A stretch of DNA of 64,000 bases from Kushneria pakistanensis (GTDB lineage Bacteria > Pseudomonadota > Gammaproteobacteria > Pseudomonadales > Halomonadaceae): assembly GCF_014652795.1 (NCBI RefSeq), contig NZ_BMZM01000002.1:124001-188000 (forward strand), given 5' to 3'. Positions within the stretch are counted from its first letter, which is position 1. Each line of letters opens with the position of its first letter. The notes beneath the pieces were generated by a model. That model made no database searches. It saw only the letters and a program-made list of their open reading frames with translations, and had not been told where the DNA came from. The position numbers were made by a program, and so were the translations under genes. Of this stretch, positions 16,513-25,436 are shown piece by piece.

Positions 16513-18712
16513 CCGGACTGCGCCGCTGGCCCTGCTGATGATCCAGCAGCTGACCGGCCACATCGGCCAGCGGGGTCATCTGATGACAGATCATGGCCAG
16601 CTGGGAATGCACCAGCCGCCGGGCATCCTCGACCTCCTCCGGCAGCTGCTCGAGAAAGGCAATCATTGTCTCGGGCGGTGGTGACAGCGCACCGGGTGCC
16701 TGACGCTGAGTCAACGCCTGGGCAATAGTCGAGAGATAGCCGCTGATGGCCTCAAAGACCACTTCCAGCTCCTGAACCTCCAGCCGCTCGCTGACACTGC
16801 GCCGATGCGCGCCCAGCGCCGACAGATGACCGAGAATACTGTGGGTGATCACCAGCAGCCGATAGCCCTCATCGGCGTCGTGGCGATACTGCCCGGGCTC
16901 CTGCATGACGCTGGCCAGACGGTTGGAGAGCGCGGCATCGGCATTGTGAGCGTTGCGCCGCGCCAGCCGATAAGCCAGATCATCACGCTTGCCGCTGCGA
17001 TACTGACGCACGATTTCACGAAAGTAGGCCTCGCTTGCCGTCACCACCGCTGCCGCCTCGCGGCTGAGCCGCCGTCCCTGCCAGTCCGGCAGGATCAAAA
17101 GCACCGCCAATGCAGCAAGTCCGGCGCCAAGCAACGTATCAAAGAGCCGCGGCCAGATCAGGTCGAACCCGTCCCCGACCTGGTTGAAGCAGGCCAGCAC
17201 CATCAGCGTGATGGCCGCTGTGGCCACCATGTAGTGACGAATACGGGTGGCAAAGAAAAGAACCCCGGCCAGCACCGCGATCAACGCCTGCGCTGCATCC
17301 CAGGGGAAGAGCGTGATCAGCGCCCAGCCGGCCACCAGCCCCACCACGGTGCCGACGATACGCTGGCGCAGAAAGCGGTGCGTGGCGCCAAAGCTCGGCC
17401 GACAGACAAAGAGCGTGGTCAGCAAAATCCAGTAGCCCTGGGTGGGGTGAATCAGGCGCAGCAGCAGATAGCCCGCCACCAGCGCCGAGGAGAGGCGCAG
17501 AGCGTGACGAAAGATCGGTGAGGAGGCACGTAGATGCCCGCGCAGACGCTGCCAGCCCTCGTACAGACTGCCGGGCGAGCGGTCCAGCAGCTTGCGGTCA
17601 TGCTCATCAAGGGCCAGTTCCGGATTGTCCGCGCGCGTCAGCTGGCGTTCCAGCTCCCCCAGGTTGATGGCCAGTGAGGTCAGCGAGCGCAGCAGCCGGT
17701 GATTCTGGCGCACGTCCTCGCCGGGCGGATGCCCCTTGAGATACTCGATGGAGGCGCGCAGGTCACTGAGCGCCTGCTCACTTTCCCCGTGATCAAACGA
17801 CTGGCGCAACAGCAGCGCACGCCCCAGCGCCCGGCAGGCCTGGCCCTGCTGATATAAAAGCCGCTGACAGCGAAACAGCACGTCGCTGTGAAAGAAGTGC
17901 TCGGCCAACGCGTCGTAGTCGTAGTGGGTGGAGCTGGCACGCTCGTGAATGTCCTGGGCGATCAGGTAAAGGCGCAGGTAGCGGTCAATGCGCGCGCTGT
18001 TTTGCTGGCCCTGCAGCCGCGAAAAAATCATCTCCTTGGCCTCGTTGAGCGCGTTCACTACCCGCCCGTTCTGCCGGGCCAGCGCCAGCCGCCGGGCGCT
18101 GCGATCCACCCCGCGCAGCGGCTCGAACAGCGAGGCCTTGATGGCCAGATACTCTCCCAGCGCCGTCATCAGAGCCGCCAGGCTCTGGCGCACCGGCTGA
18201 TGGGTAAAGAGCGCCTGCCAGACAATCGACAGCACTCCATACCAGCCGGCGCCGGCGATCAGCAGCAGCGGCCCGTGCCAGATGTCTTCCATCGTCACGC
18301 CACCGCGCTGCTCGATGTTGATCATGGTGTAGATCGACAGAATCAGCGTGGCCGAGGTGATCGTGGCATAACGCTGACCGATGGCGCCAAGCATGATCAT
18401 CAAAAAGGTCGCCAGCCCCAGCCCGATGCCAAAGAGCCACGGATGGGCAAAGGTCAGCTCCACGGCAAACGAGGCGATGGCAAAACAGACCAGCGTCACG
18501 ATCAGCGCGCGCAGCCGACCCTGCCAGCTGTCGTCGGTCTCGGCCAGGGCGCTGGCAATGACGCCCAGAAACAGCGGAATCATCTGTTCGATGTGACCCA
18601 ACAGCCCGCTCCAGAGCATGACGCCGGTCAGCGCGATAAAGACGCGCAGGCTGTAGGCAAAGGCATCCAGCGCCCAGAGACGGCGCAGTGAATGAGTCAG
18701 GCGATCGAACAT
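16487..18712 (-). CDS. YccS-like FUSC family inner-membrane protein
   Basis: A 741-residue membrane protein of the YccS/YhfK (FUSC, fusaric acid resistance-like) family. Two blocks of about five to six transmembrane helices (residues about 20-165 and 400-530) are each followed by a long cytoplasmic helical domain. Diagnostic stretches include HPTQGYWILLTTLFVCRPSF, FLRQRIVGTVVG and LTRADNPELALD. The start is placed at MFDRLTHSLRRLWALD; an in-frame ATG 30 codons upstream gives an unlikely Pro/Arg-rich leader. Function in E. coli is not established; family membership suggests aromatic or drug efflux. The 3' end overlaps the c-di-GMP gene tail-to-tail by 26 bases. Confidence 0.87.
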   Translation of the reverse strand: MFDRLTHSLRRLWALDAFAYSLRVFIALTGVMLWSGLLGHIEQMIPLFLGVIASALAETDDSWQGRLRALIVTLVCFAIASFAVELTFAHPWLFGIGLGLATFLMIMLGAIGQRYATITSATLILSIYTMINIEQRGGVTMEDIWHGPLLLIAGAGWYGVLSIVWQALFTHQPVRQSLAALMTALGEYLAIKASLFEPLRGVDRSARRLALARQNGRVVNALNEAKEMIFSRLQGQQNSARIDRYLRLYLIAQDIHERASSTHYDYDALAEHFFHSDVLFRCQRLLYQQGQACRALGRALLLRQSFDHGESEQALSDLRASIEYLKGHPPGEDVRQNHRLLRSLTSLAINLGELERQLTRADNPELALDEHDRKLLDRSPGSLYEGWQRLRGHLRASSPIFRHALRLSSALVAGYLLLRLIHPTQGYWILLTTLFVCRPSFGATHRFLRQRIVGTVVGLVAGWALITLFPWDAAQALIAVLAGVLFFATRIRHYMVATAAITLMVLACFNQVGDGFDLIWPRLFDTLLGAGLAALAVLLILPDWQGRRLSREAAAVVTASEAYFREIVRQYRSGKRDDLAYRLARRNAHNADAALSNRLASVMQEPGQYRHDADEGYRLLVITHSILGHLSALGAHRRSVSERLEVQELEVVFEAISGYLSTIAQALTQRQAPGALSPPPETMIAFLEQLPEEVEDARRLVHSQLAMICHQMTPLADVAGQLLDHQQGQRRSPVKWRRAAS

Positions 18713-18804
18713 GGCGCTGGCATCCACGGGTGATGGGAAGGCAGGGCGTACCGGACGCCCTGCGACAGCGCGAACATAACAGAAAGGTAATGGTGACGAC
18801 ATTG

Positions 18805-18849
18805 TCGCCCGGACCAGGGTCGCCCGGATTCGGGTTGCCTGGATCAGGG
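18805..18849. repeat. three imperfect 15-bp tandem repeats
   Basis: TCGCCCGGACCAGGG, TCGCCCGGATTCGGG and TTGCCTGGATCAGGG follow each other at 18805, 18820 and 18835. They lie in the gap upstream of the yccS-like start and downstream of mdaB. Confidence 0.7.
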
Positions 18850-18887
18850 CGGCGATGGCAACAGTGAGAAGGGGTGGCGTGCGGGAC

Positions 18888-19478
18888 TTACGCGTTCTGG
18901 CCGAATACCCGGCGCAGGTGCGCTCGATACTCGCTCTGGTAGCGCTCGATCTCCGGGTTCTTGATCACGTCGGTGGCCAGAAAGGTCGGCAGCGCTTCAA
19001 GCCCGACAAACTGCTGCGACTTGTGGAAAGGGAAATAAACGTCGTCCACGCCGCGCCCTTCAAAGAAGTCAGCCGGATCGTCAAAGGCTTCCTGCGGCGC
19101 GTTCCAGGTCAGCGACAGCATGTAGTGCCGACCCTGCAGCAGCCCGCCGCTGCCATAGCGCTTGCTGGCATCCTGTCTGGAGCGCCCGTCACTGGCATAC
19201 ATCGAGCCATGACCGGTGGTGAACACTTCATCGATATAGCGCTTGAGCGTCCAGGGCGCGCCCATCCACCAGCCGGGCATCTGATAGACGATGACATCGG
19301 CCCACAGAAACTTCTCGACCTCTTCGGCCGGATCGTAGCCGGCTTCGATCGTGGTGGTGTTTACCTCGCAGCCGAGTTCGGCAAGCTCGCCCCGGGCGAG
19401 CTCATGCAGGGTCGTGTTCAAACGACCGCTGGAATGGGCGTACTCTCGCCCGCCATCAATGAGTAAAACCTTGCGCAT
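18888..19478 (-). CDS. mdaB: NADPH:quinone oxidoreductase MdaB (modulator of drug activity B)
   Basis: A 196-residue flavodoxin-like quinone reductase, close in length to E. coli MdaB (193). It starts KVLLIDGGREYAHSSGRLN, has the QMPGWWMGAPWTLKRYIDEVF flavin/active-site segment near residue 67-87, and HYMLSLTWNAP near 125. It performs two-electron reduction of quinones with NADPH and FAD, protecting against quinone stress. It is divergent from a LysR-type regulator 153 bases away, which is the likely controller. Confidence 0.93.
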   Translation of the reverse strand: MRKVLLIDGGREYAHSSGRLNTTLHELARGELAELGCEVNTTTIEAGYDPAEEVEKFLWADVIVYQMPGWWMGAPWTLKRYIDEVFTTGHGSMYASDGRSRQDASKRYGSGGLLQGRHYMLSLTWNAPQEAFDDPADFFEGRGVDDVYFPFHKSQQFVGLEALPTFLATDVIKNPEIERYQSEYRAHLRRVFGQNA

Positions 19479-19631
19479 GGTGTGTTCCGTTCAAGTCAGA
19501 TAACAAACAGTTCAGATGAAAACGATGCCACCATTATCACCTTGCACACTCCTGCGAAAAATGGGAGAAACCGGGAATCATCCTTGCGCTGCAGTCAACA
19601 ATCCACGCCCGTCTTTAGAGCCGATATCGTC

Positions 19632-20525
19632 ATGAACGTGACCCTTGAAGAGCTGTCCGCCTTTATTGCAGTGGTGGATACCGGTTCGATTACCGCGGCG
19701 GCCGAACAGCTCGGACAGACGACTTCGGGCGTCAGTCGCGCCCTGCACCGGCTGGAACAGAAGCTGGGCACCACCCTTTTGCGCCGCACCACCCGACGCC
19801 ATGAGCTCAGTGACGAGGGGCGCACCTTCCTGCGTCATGCCCGTGCGATCCTGGCGGCCGTCGACGAGGCCGAAGAGACCATGGCCCTGAGCCGTCAGCG
19901 CCCGGCCGGGCGGCTTCGCATCAATGCCGCCCCTTCCTTCATGCGTCATGTCATTACCCCGCTGATTGGCGAGTTTCGACAGAGGTATCCAGCCATCACG
20001 CTGGAGCTGGATACCAATGACCGCATCATCGACCTGCTCGAGCAGCGCACCGATCTGGCCATTCGCATCGGCACGCTCAGGGACTCCTCGCTGCACGCCC
20101 GCCCCCTGGGTGTCAGCCGGCTGCGGCTGGTCGCCAGCCCCGACTATCTGGCCCGCCACGGGGCCCCTGCCAGTGTCGGTGACCTGAGTCGTCATACCCT
20201 GATGGGGTTCAGTCAGCTGCCGCAGCTCAACCGCTGGCCACTGCATGATGCCCACGGGGAAGAGCTTGAGATCACCCCGGTGCTGGCGGCCTCCAGCGGT
20301 GACACCCTGCGTACCCTGGCTCTCGATGGCCAGGGGATTGTCTGTCTGGCCGATTTCATTACCCGGCGGGATCTGGAAGCCGGTCGTCTTGCCGAGGTGC
20401 TCCCCAACCAGCGTCTGGAACGTCAGCAGAGCATTCAGGCGGTCTATTACCGCAATACCCAGCTCTCCCTGCGTATACGCGTCTTTCTCGACTTTTTGGC
20501 CGAGCGCCTCGAGGGGCGGCTGTAG
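19632..20525 (+). CDS. LysR family transcriptional regulator
   Basis: A 297-residue LysR-type regulator. The N-terminal winged helix-turn-helix is MNVTLEELSAFIAVVDTGS ... TTSGVSRALHRLEQKLG (residues 1-60), followed by the linker helix and an effector domain from about 90 with GRLRINAAPSFMRHVITP and TDLAIRIGTLRDSSLHARPLG. This CrgA/YafC-like group often controls an adjacent divergent oxidoreductase. Here that gene is mdaB, so regulation of mdaB in response to quinones is inferred. The ATG at 19632 is used; an upstream in-frame extension from 19482 is not family-like. A strong terminator follows. Confidence 0.9.
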   Translation: MNVTLEELSAFIAVVDTGSITAAAEQLGQTTSGVSRALHRLEQKLGTTLLRRTTRRHELSDEGRTFLRHARAILAAVDEAEETMALSRQRPAGRLRINAAPSFMRHVITPLIGEFRQRYPAITLELDTNDRIIDLLEQRTDLAIRIGTLRDSSLHARPLGVSRLRLVASPDYLARHGAPASVGDLSRHTLMGFSQLPQLNRWPLHDAHGEELEITPVLAASSGDTLRTLALDGQGIVCLADFITRRDLEAGRLAEVLPNQRLERQQSIQAVYYRNTQLSLRIRVFLDFLAERLEGRL

Positions 20526-20542
20526 TACTGGTGTCAGGACAC

Positions 20543-20571
20543 AAAAAACCATCCCGAAGGATGGTTTTTTT
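20543..20571 (+). terminator. rho-independent terminator of the lysR gene
   Basis: AAAAAACCATCC at 20543-20554 pairs with GGATGGTTTTTT at 20559-20570 around CGAA. The A and T flanks could also make it work on the other strand. Confidence 0.9.
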
Positions 20572-20596
20572 GAACACCGGATCGCTTGCAGGCAGC

Positions 20597-20755
20597 GCTC
20601 AGTCGGTATGGAACAGGTCGCGGGTATAGACCTTGTCCTTCACGTCCTCGAGTTCGGGCAGCATGCGGTTGGCTCCAACGAACGCCTGAATCAGGTCGTT
20701 GGGCACGTTCTGATAGTTGGCCAGAAGCTAGCGCGACCGCCTTGGCAAGCTGGTT
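20597..20755 (-). pseudogene. ugd: decayed 3' fragment of a second ugd copy
   Basis: Bases 20597-20672 copy the 3' end of intact ugd (22146-22222) almost exactly, including the stop codon region. The sequence then jumps to the ugd segment from 22481 onward and fades by about 20755. The 258 bases (86 codons) between are missing. Both edges of the gap in intact ugd carry the same 10-mer TGCGGTTGGC (22213-22222 and 22471-22480), while one copy remains here. The deletion therefore looks like slippage or recombination between short direct repeats. Several point differences show the copy is no longer maintained. It and intact ugd bracket the glycosyltransferase cassette in the same orientation. Confidence 0.85.
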
Positions 20756-21160
20756 AAGCGTCTAATTGTATTGCATGACCGCATGCCGCCGTTTTCATCG
20801 TCGTTGATAACCGAGGCTGATCGCGCTCCATGACCTTCAGCGCCATCCCGGTCACTACCATTGTTTCGTCCTGCATCACTGGTGCGCACCCTTTTCCCTG
20901 CTAACTTGCTCTGCATCGTTGACGAGCACTCGCCCCAATGCTTGCAGCAATACCTGGCACAAACACCCGAGCTCCTGCTCTTTTATCGTAGTCATTGCTG
21001 TGAATTCCAAAACGATCCTTACACGACGCAAGGTCCACGTTTTTATATCAACGGACTGACTAAAAGAAGGTTTCCATAACTGCTCTCGCAGTCACGTTAT
21101 TTTTGCGAAAACCTTCATGAACAGGCATGCTTCGTTATTTATTGTGCCGGTAAAACGATT
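20756..21160. other. 405-base AT-rich intergenic region before the glycosyltransferase
   Basis: No convincing gene. Base composition drops here relative to flanking genes and continues low through the glycosyltransferase. A 72-codon frame at 20861-21079 has no ribosome site or family resemblance. ACCTTCATGAA at 21111-21121 recurs at 22101-22111, on the far side of the glycosyltransferase gene. Confidence 0.6.
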
Positions 21161-22084
21161 ATGCAGTTATATAAAACAGATATTGCCATGGCGTCAGATA
21201 ATAAATATGCCCCCTGGTTAGGCATACTAATCATGTCGATTATCAATAAAAGCCATGACAAACAGCTTCGTTTTCATATCATTGACGGCGGCATCAGTGA
21301 AACGAATCGCAACAAGATAACGTCTCTATCGGACAGCCAGAGCATAGAGTTTTGCTGGTATCAACCTGATGCTAATCGTTATGAAGGATTACCTATAGAG
21401 CGTTATGGTCTGGCATCATATTATCGAATGAGCCTTGGAACCATATTACCTTCTGATATCTCCAGGGTTATTTATCTTGATTGCGACATGATGGCTACTC
21501 GAGACATTGCCACCTTGTATCAAAAGGATTTAGGCCACCATATTATCGGAGCTGTCGAAGATATCAGCGCCCCAAGACTCGAACTTGGCTTTGCCCCTCA
21601 TGAGTATTTTAACTCGGGGAGCATTGTCATGGATCTAACCAGATGGCGAGAAGAAGGAATTGAACAGCAGCTCTTTAGCGTCATGCAGACGCATGCAGGT
21701 AATATCAAATATCCTGACCAGGACGCACTGAATATTGTTTTCCAGTCCCGATGGCAACGCTTGCCGCTGGAATGGAACTTTCAGCCTGGCATCTGGCGTC
21801 GATCCGAAAAAAAGCAGTATGGCCCAGTCGGCACCACGTCATCAGATTATAAAAAGGCGTTAAAAAATCCAGCTATCATTCATTTTCTGGCACGCAGAAA
21901 ACCCTGGCGCTATGGGTGTATCCATCCTTTGAAGAAAGTTTATCTTGATTACCTGAAACAGTCGCCGTGGGCCGATCTCTATCCAGAACCTGGCTCCCTG
22001 AAGGATGTACTTAAATATTATTCGGGTATCGACAAGCTTTTCAAACAGCAGAAAAGGTGGCTACAAATGAAAAGATTTCTTTAA
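21161..22084 (+). CDS. glycosyltransferase family 8 protein (LPS glycosyltransferase-like)
   Basis: A 307-residue GT8-type glycosyltransferase. It begins with DIAMASDNKYAPWLGILIMSI, contains the metal/nucleotide-sugar DxD in YLDCDMMATRDIATLY near residue 105-120, then FNSGSIVMDLTRWREEG and YPDQDALNIVF near 180-190, and HFLARRKPW. Homologues such as WaaJ/WaaI add glucose or galactose to lipopolysaccharide core. The gene is clearly more AT-rich than its neighbours and uses AT-ending codons, which suggests acquisition by transfer. It sits between a ugd fragment and intact ugd, so UDP-sugar supply and surface glycan assembly are linked by context. Confidence 0.88.
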   Translation: MQLYKTDIAMASDNKYAPWLGILIMSIINKSHDKQLRFHIIDGGISETNRNKITSLSDSQSIEFCWYQPDANRYEGLPIERYGLASYYRMSLGTILPSDISRVIYLDCDMMATRDIATLYQKDLGHHIIGAVEDISAPRLELGFAPHEYFNSGSIVMDLTRWREEGIEQQLFSVMQTHAGNIKYPDQDALNIVFQSRWQRLPLEWNFQPGIWRRSEKKQYGPVGTTSSDYKKALKNPAIIHFLARRKPWRYGCIHPLKKVYLDYLKQSPWADLYPEPGSLKDVLKYYSGIDKLFKQQKRWLQMKRFL

Positions 22085-22109
22085 CATCGGTCGTGTTAAT
22101 ACCTTCATG

Positions 22110-22139
22110 AAAAAAGCCACCCTTGCAGGTGGCTTTTTT
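22110..22139. terminator. bidirectional terminator between glycosyltransferase and ugd
   Basis: AAAAAAGCCACC at 22110-22121 pairs with GGTGGCTTTTTT at 22128-22139. It has T runs on both strands and lies between the stops of two convergent genes. Confidence 0.9.
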
Positions 22140-22147
22140 AACAATGC

Positions 22148-23314
22148 TCAGTCGGTATGGAACAGGTCGCGGGTATAGACCTTGTCCTTCACGTCCTCGA
22201 GTTCGGGCAACATGCGGTTGGCGATAATGACATCGGCCTCGGCCTTGAACGCCTCGAAGTCGGTGATCACGCGGGAGTTGAAGAACTCGGTTTCCGACAG
22301 GCTCGGTTCATAGACGATGACTTCCACGCCCTTGGCCTTGATGCGCTTCATGACGCCCTGCATGGCGCTGGCGCGGAAGTTGTCGGAGCCGCTTTTCATG
22401 ACCAGGCGATAGACGCCGACGACCTTCGGCTTGCGACGCAGGATGGCTTCGGCGACGAAGTCCTTGCGGGTGCGGTTGGCTTCAACGATCGCCTGAATCA
22501 GGTTGTTGGGCACGTTCTGATAGTTGGCCAGCAGCTGGCGGGTATCCTTGGGCAGACAGTAACCGCCGTAGCCAAAGCTCGGGTTGTTGTAGTGGCTGCC
22601 GATGCGTGGATCAAGGCCCACGCCATCAATGATCTGGCGCGCGTTAAGCCCGTGGGTCTCGGCGTAGGTGTCCAGCTCGTTGAAATAGGCCACACGCATG
22701 GCCAGATACGTGTTGGAAAAGAGCTTGATCGCCTCGGCTTCGGTGCTGTCGACCAGCAGCGTGGGAATCTCTTCCTTGACCGCGCCTTGCTTGAGCATAT
22801 TGGCGAACTGCTCGGCGCGCTCGGAGCGCTCGCCGACGATGATGCGCGAGGGATGCAGGTTGTCGTACAGCGCCTTGCCTTCACGCAGAAACTCCGGCGA
22901 GAACATCAGATTGGGCGTGTTGAAGCGCTCGCAGGCCTCACGGGTATAGCCCACCGGTACGGTCGACTTGATCACCATCACGGCCTCGGGGTTGATCGCC
23001 ATGACGTCATTGATGACCGACTCGACACTTTTGGTGTTGAAGTAGTTGGTCTGGGGGTCGTAATCGGTGGGCGTGGCGATAATGACAAACGCCGCATCGC
23101 GATAAGCCGCCTCCTTGTCCAGGGTGGCAGTGAAATTCAGCGCACGATTGGCCAGAAAGTCCGAGATTTCCGCATCCTCGATGGGCGATACCCCGTTGTT
23201 CAGGCGCTCGACCTTCTCGGGCAGGATATCGACCGCCACCACTTCGTGATGCTGCGCCAGCAGCATGGCGTTGGAAAGGCCCACATAGCCTGTGCCTGCA
23301 ACTGCAATTTTCAC
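22148..23314 (-). CDS. ugd: UDP-glucose 6-dehydrogenase
   Basis: A 388-residue enzyme, the same length as E. coli Ugd, which oxidises UDP-glucose to UDP-glucuronate with two [23 protein letters not shown] is the N-terminal Rossmann motif and [11 protein letters not shown] the NAD acidic loop. [27 protein letters not shown] and the catalytic-cysteine [12 protein letters not shown] segment (Cys near 250) are all intact. The start is GTG at 23314, with AAGGA upstream. UDP-glucuronate feeds exopolysaccharide or LPS synthesis. Its 3' end is duplicated in degraded form at 20597-20755. Confidence 0.95.
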   Translation of the reverse strand: MKIAVAGTGYVGLSNAMLLAQHHEVVAVDILPEKVERLNNGVSPIEDAEISDFLANRALNFTATLDKEAAYRDAAFVIIATPTDYDPQTNYFNTKSVESVINDVMAINPEAVMVIKSTVPVGYTREACERFNTPNLMFSPEFLREGKALYDNLHPSRIIVGERSERAEQFANMLKQGAVKEEIPTLLVDSTEAEAIKLFSNTYLAMRVAYFNELDTYAETHGLNARQIIDGVGLDPRIGSHYNNPSFGYGGYCLPKDTRQLLANYQNVPNNLIQAIVEANRTRKDFVAEAILRRKPKVVGVYRLVMKSGSDNFRASAMQGVMKRIKAKGVEVIVYEPSLSETEFFNSRVITDFEAFKAEADVIIANRMLPELEDVKDKVYTRDLFHTD

Positions 23315-23497
23315 TTGAACCGTCCTTTCGTCAAAAATGTGCTTTATCGACCGTTATTGAGCTGCGCAGGGCCGTGGGGCGTGGCATCTTTCAGAGCAGC
23401 GGTCGACGCTGTTCCCGCGCATCATACGCGTCCTGTCATCTACCATGCTTGGCACAAACGCTACTTTTCATCACTTTACAACGTCTTTTAAACAGCA

Positions 23498-23518
23498 GGG
23501 CCAGCGCAAGGCTGGCCC
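23498..23518 (-). terminator. hairpin downstream of dgoD, weak terminator
   Basis: GGGCCAGC at 23498-23505 pairs with GCTGGCCC at 23511-23518. On the minus strand it is followed by a short TTTAAAA stretch, so termination would be modest. Confidence 0.45.
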
Positions 23519-23569
23519 ATGGTAACGCGCTTTCAGACGCGTTATCAGTCAAACGCTTCCCTGCGCTTT

Positions 23570-24718
23570 CTACCACTCGGCGAAGCTGCCATCGGCGTGG
23601 CGCCAGATGGGGTTGCGCCAGCGGTGGCCGATTTCGGCGCGCTCGCGCACGTATTCCTCGTTGACCTCAACGCCCAGCCCCGGCCCCTGGGGGATCTTCA
23701 CGTAGCCGTCTTCGTAGGCAAACACTTCAGGGTTTTTGACATAGTCCAGCAGGTCATTGCCCTGATTGTAGTGAATGCCCAGGCTCTGCTCCTGGATGAA
23801 GGCGTTGTAGCAGTTGGCATCGAGCTGCAGGTTGGCGGCCAGTGCAATCGGCCCCAGCGGACAGTGCAATGCCAGCGCTACATCGTATGCCTCGGCCATG
23901 TTGGCGATCTTGCGCGTCTCGGTAATGCCGCCGGAGTGAGACGGGTCGGGCTGAACGATATCCACGTAGCCGCCGGCCAGAATCTGCTTGAAGTCCCAGC
24001 GCGAGAAAAGCCGCTCGCCCAGGGCAATCGGGATGTTGGACAGCGGCGCAATTTCCTTGAGCGCCTCGGCGTTTTCGCTGAGCACCGGCTCTTCGACAAA
24101 CATCAGACGATAGGGTTCAAGCTCCTTCATCAATACCTTGGCCATCGGCTTGTGCACCCGGCCGTGGAAGTCCACGCCGATACCGAAATGCGGGCCAACC
24201 GCGTCGCGAATGGCGGCCACGTTGGCCAGCACCGCATCAACCTTGTCGAAGGTGTCGATGAACTGCATCTCTTCACTGGCGTTCATCTTGATGGCGGTGA
24301 AGCCACCGTCCATGCGCTCCTTCGCCATGCGCGCGGTATCGGCCGGGCGGTCGCCGCCGATCCAGGAGTAGACGCGGATGCGATCGCGCACCGCGCCGCC
24401 CAGCAGCTCATGCACCGGCACACCCAGTACCTTGCCCTTGATGTCCCACAGTGCCTGGTCGATGCCGGCCAGCGCGCTCATGTGAATGGCGCCGCCGCGG
24501 TAGAAGCCGCCGCGATACATCACCGTCCAGTGATCCTCGATATGGCGCGGGTCCTTGCCGATCAGGTAGTCGGCAAGCTCGTCCACCGCTGCAGCCACAC
24601 TGTGGGCGCGCCCTTCCACTACCGGCTCGCCCCAGCCGACAAAACCCTCGTCGGTCTCGATTTTCAGAAAGCACCAGCGCGGCGGTACGATGAAGGTTTC
24701 CAGTCGGGTAATTTTCAT
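23570..24718 (-). CDS. dgoD: D-galactonate dehydratase
   Basis: A 382-residue enolase-superfamily dehydratase, identical in length to E. coli DgoD. It converts D-galactonate to 2-keto-3-deoxygalactonate with Mg. [24 protein letters not shown] is the family N-terminus. The barrel shows KMNASEE, GVDFHGR (metal Asp and catalytic His), [22 protein letters not shown] and [13 protein letters not shown]. It is last in the order iclR-dgoK-dgoA-dgoD, with 59 bases from dgoA. A role in the De Ley-Doudoroff galactose route or in direct galactonate use follows from the neighbours. Confidence 0.95.
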   Translation of the reverse strand: MKITRLETFIVPPRWCFLKIETDEGFVGWGEPVVEGRAHSVAAAVDELADYLIGKDPRHIEDHWTVMYRGGFYRGGAIHMSALAGIDQALWDIKGKVLGVPVHELLGGAVRDRIRVYSWIGGDRPADTARMAKERMDGGFTAIKMNASEEMQFIDTFDKVDAVLANVAAIRDAVGPHFGIGVDFHGRVHKPMAKVLMKELEPYRLMFVEEPVLSENAEALKEIAPLSNIPIALGERLFSRWDFKQILAGGYVDIVQPDPSHSGGITETRKIANMAEAYDVALALHCPLGPIALAANLQLDANCYNAFIQEQSLGIHYNQGNDLLDYVKNPEVFAYEDGYVKIPQGPGLGVEVNEEYVRERAEIGHRWRNPIWRHADGSFAEW

Positions 24719-24777
24719 AAAGGTACTCGGCAGTTCGTCGTCAGAAGTGGATCAGCCAGAAATCGATGAGAAAGCTC

Positions 24778-25401
24778 TCAGCGCTTGAGCGCCTGCCAGG
24801 CGTCACGAAAGGCGCGGGCGTTACGGCCGACCTCTTCTGCGCTCATGCCGGGCTTGTAGAGCGCCGAGCCCAGTCCGAAGCCGCCGGCGCCGGCATCGAC
24901 AAATTCCTGCATGTTGTCCGGCGTGATACCGCCCACCGGCAGCAGTGACACCTCGGGCGGCAGCACGGCGCGCCAGGCCTTGATGACCTTTGCTCCCAGC
25001 TGTTCGGCCGGAAACATCTTGAGTGCATCGGCACCGGCATTGAGTGCGGCAAAGGCCTCGGTCGGCGTGGCCACGCCCGGGGCGCTGACAAGCCCGGCCG
25101 CCTTGGTGGACTGTATGACGCGGGTATCACCATGCGGTGACACGATCAGCTTGCCGCCGGCGTGGGCCACATCGCGCACCTGCTGCACGCGGGTGACGGT
25201 GCCGGCGCCGATCAGGCACCTGTCACCCAGCGCGCGATCCAGACGCACAATGCTTTCCAGCGGCTCGGGCGAGTTGAGCGGAATCTCCATGACGCGAAAA
25301 CCGGCGTCATAAAGGGCCTGGCCGATGGGTTCGATCTCGTCTTGCGTGACACCGCGCAAAATCGCGATCAACGGCAAAGTCTGCAGGTACTGATCCAACA
25401 T
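24778..25401 (-). CDS. dgoA: 2-dehydro-3-deoxy-6-phosphogalactonate aldolase
   Basis: A 207-residue KDPG/KDPGal-type class I aldolase (E. coli DgoA is 205). Motifs are LIAILRGVTQDE, MEIPLNSPEPL, GAGTVTRVQQV, the Schiff-base Lys in ALKMFPAEQLG near residue 126, and VGGITPDNMQEF. IPLNSPEPLESI is the DgoA form, distinguishing it from Eda. AAGGAG six bases before the ATG at 25401 fixes the start; an upstream ATG at 25437 is rejected. It cleaves KDPGal to pyruvate and glyceraldehyde 3-phosphate. Confidence 0.93.
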   Translation of the reverse strand: MLDQYLQTLPLIAILRGVTQDEIEPIGQALYDAGFRVMEIPLNSPEPLESIVRLDRALGDRCLIGAGTVTRVQQVRDVAHAGGKLIVSPHGDTRVIQSTKAAGLVSAPGVATPTEAFAALNAGADALKMFPAEQLGAKVIKAWRAVLPPEVSLLPVGGITPDNMQEFVDAGAGGFGLGSALYKPGMSAEEVGRNARAFRDAWQALKR

Positions 25402-25436
25402 GGTCTGCTCCTTGTGAGCCTGGGGAATCGAAGCCA

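Noticed and set aside
20861-21079. 72-codon frame in the AT-rich leader of the glycosyltransferase
   Set aside because: No ribosome site, no recognisable family and odd composition; treated as intergenic.
22157-23491. Long 444-codon open frame on the plus strand opposite ugd
   Set aside because: It is the antisense shadow of ugd. Its N-terminal segment recurs near 20608 only because the ugd fragment there is also read antisense.
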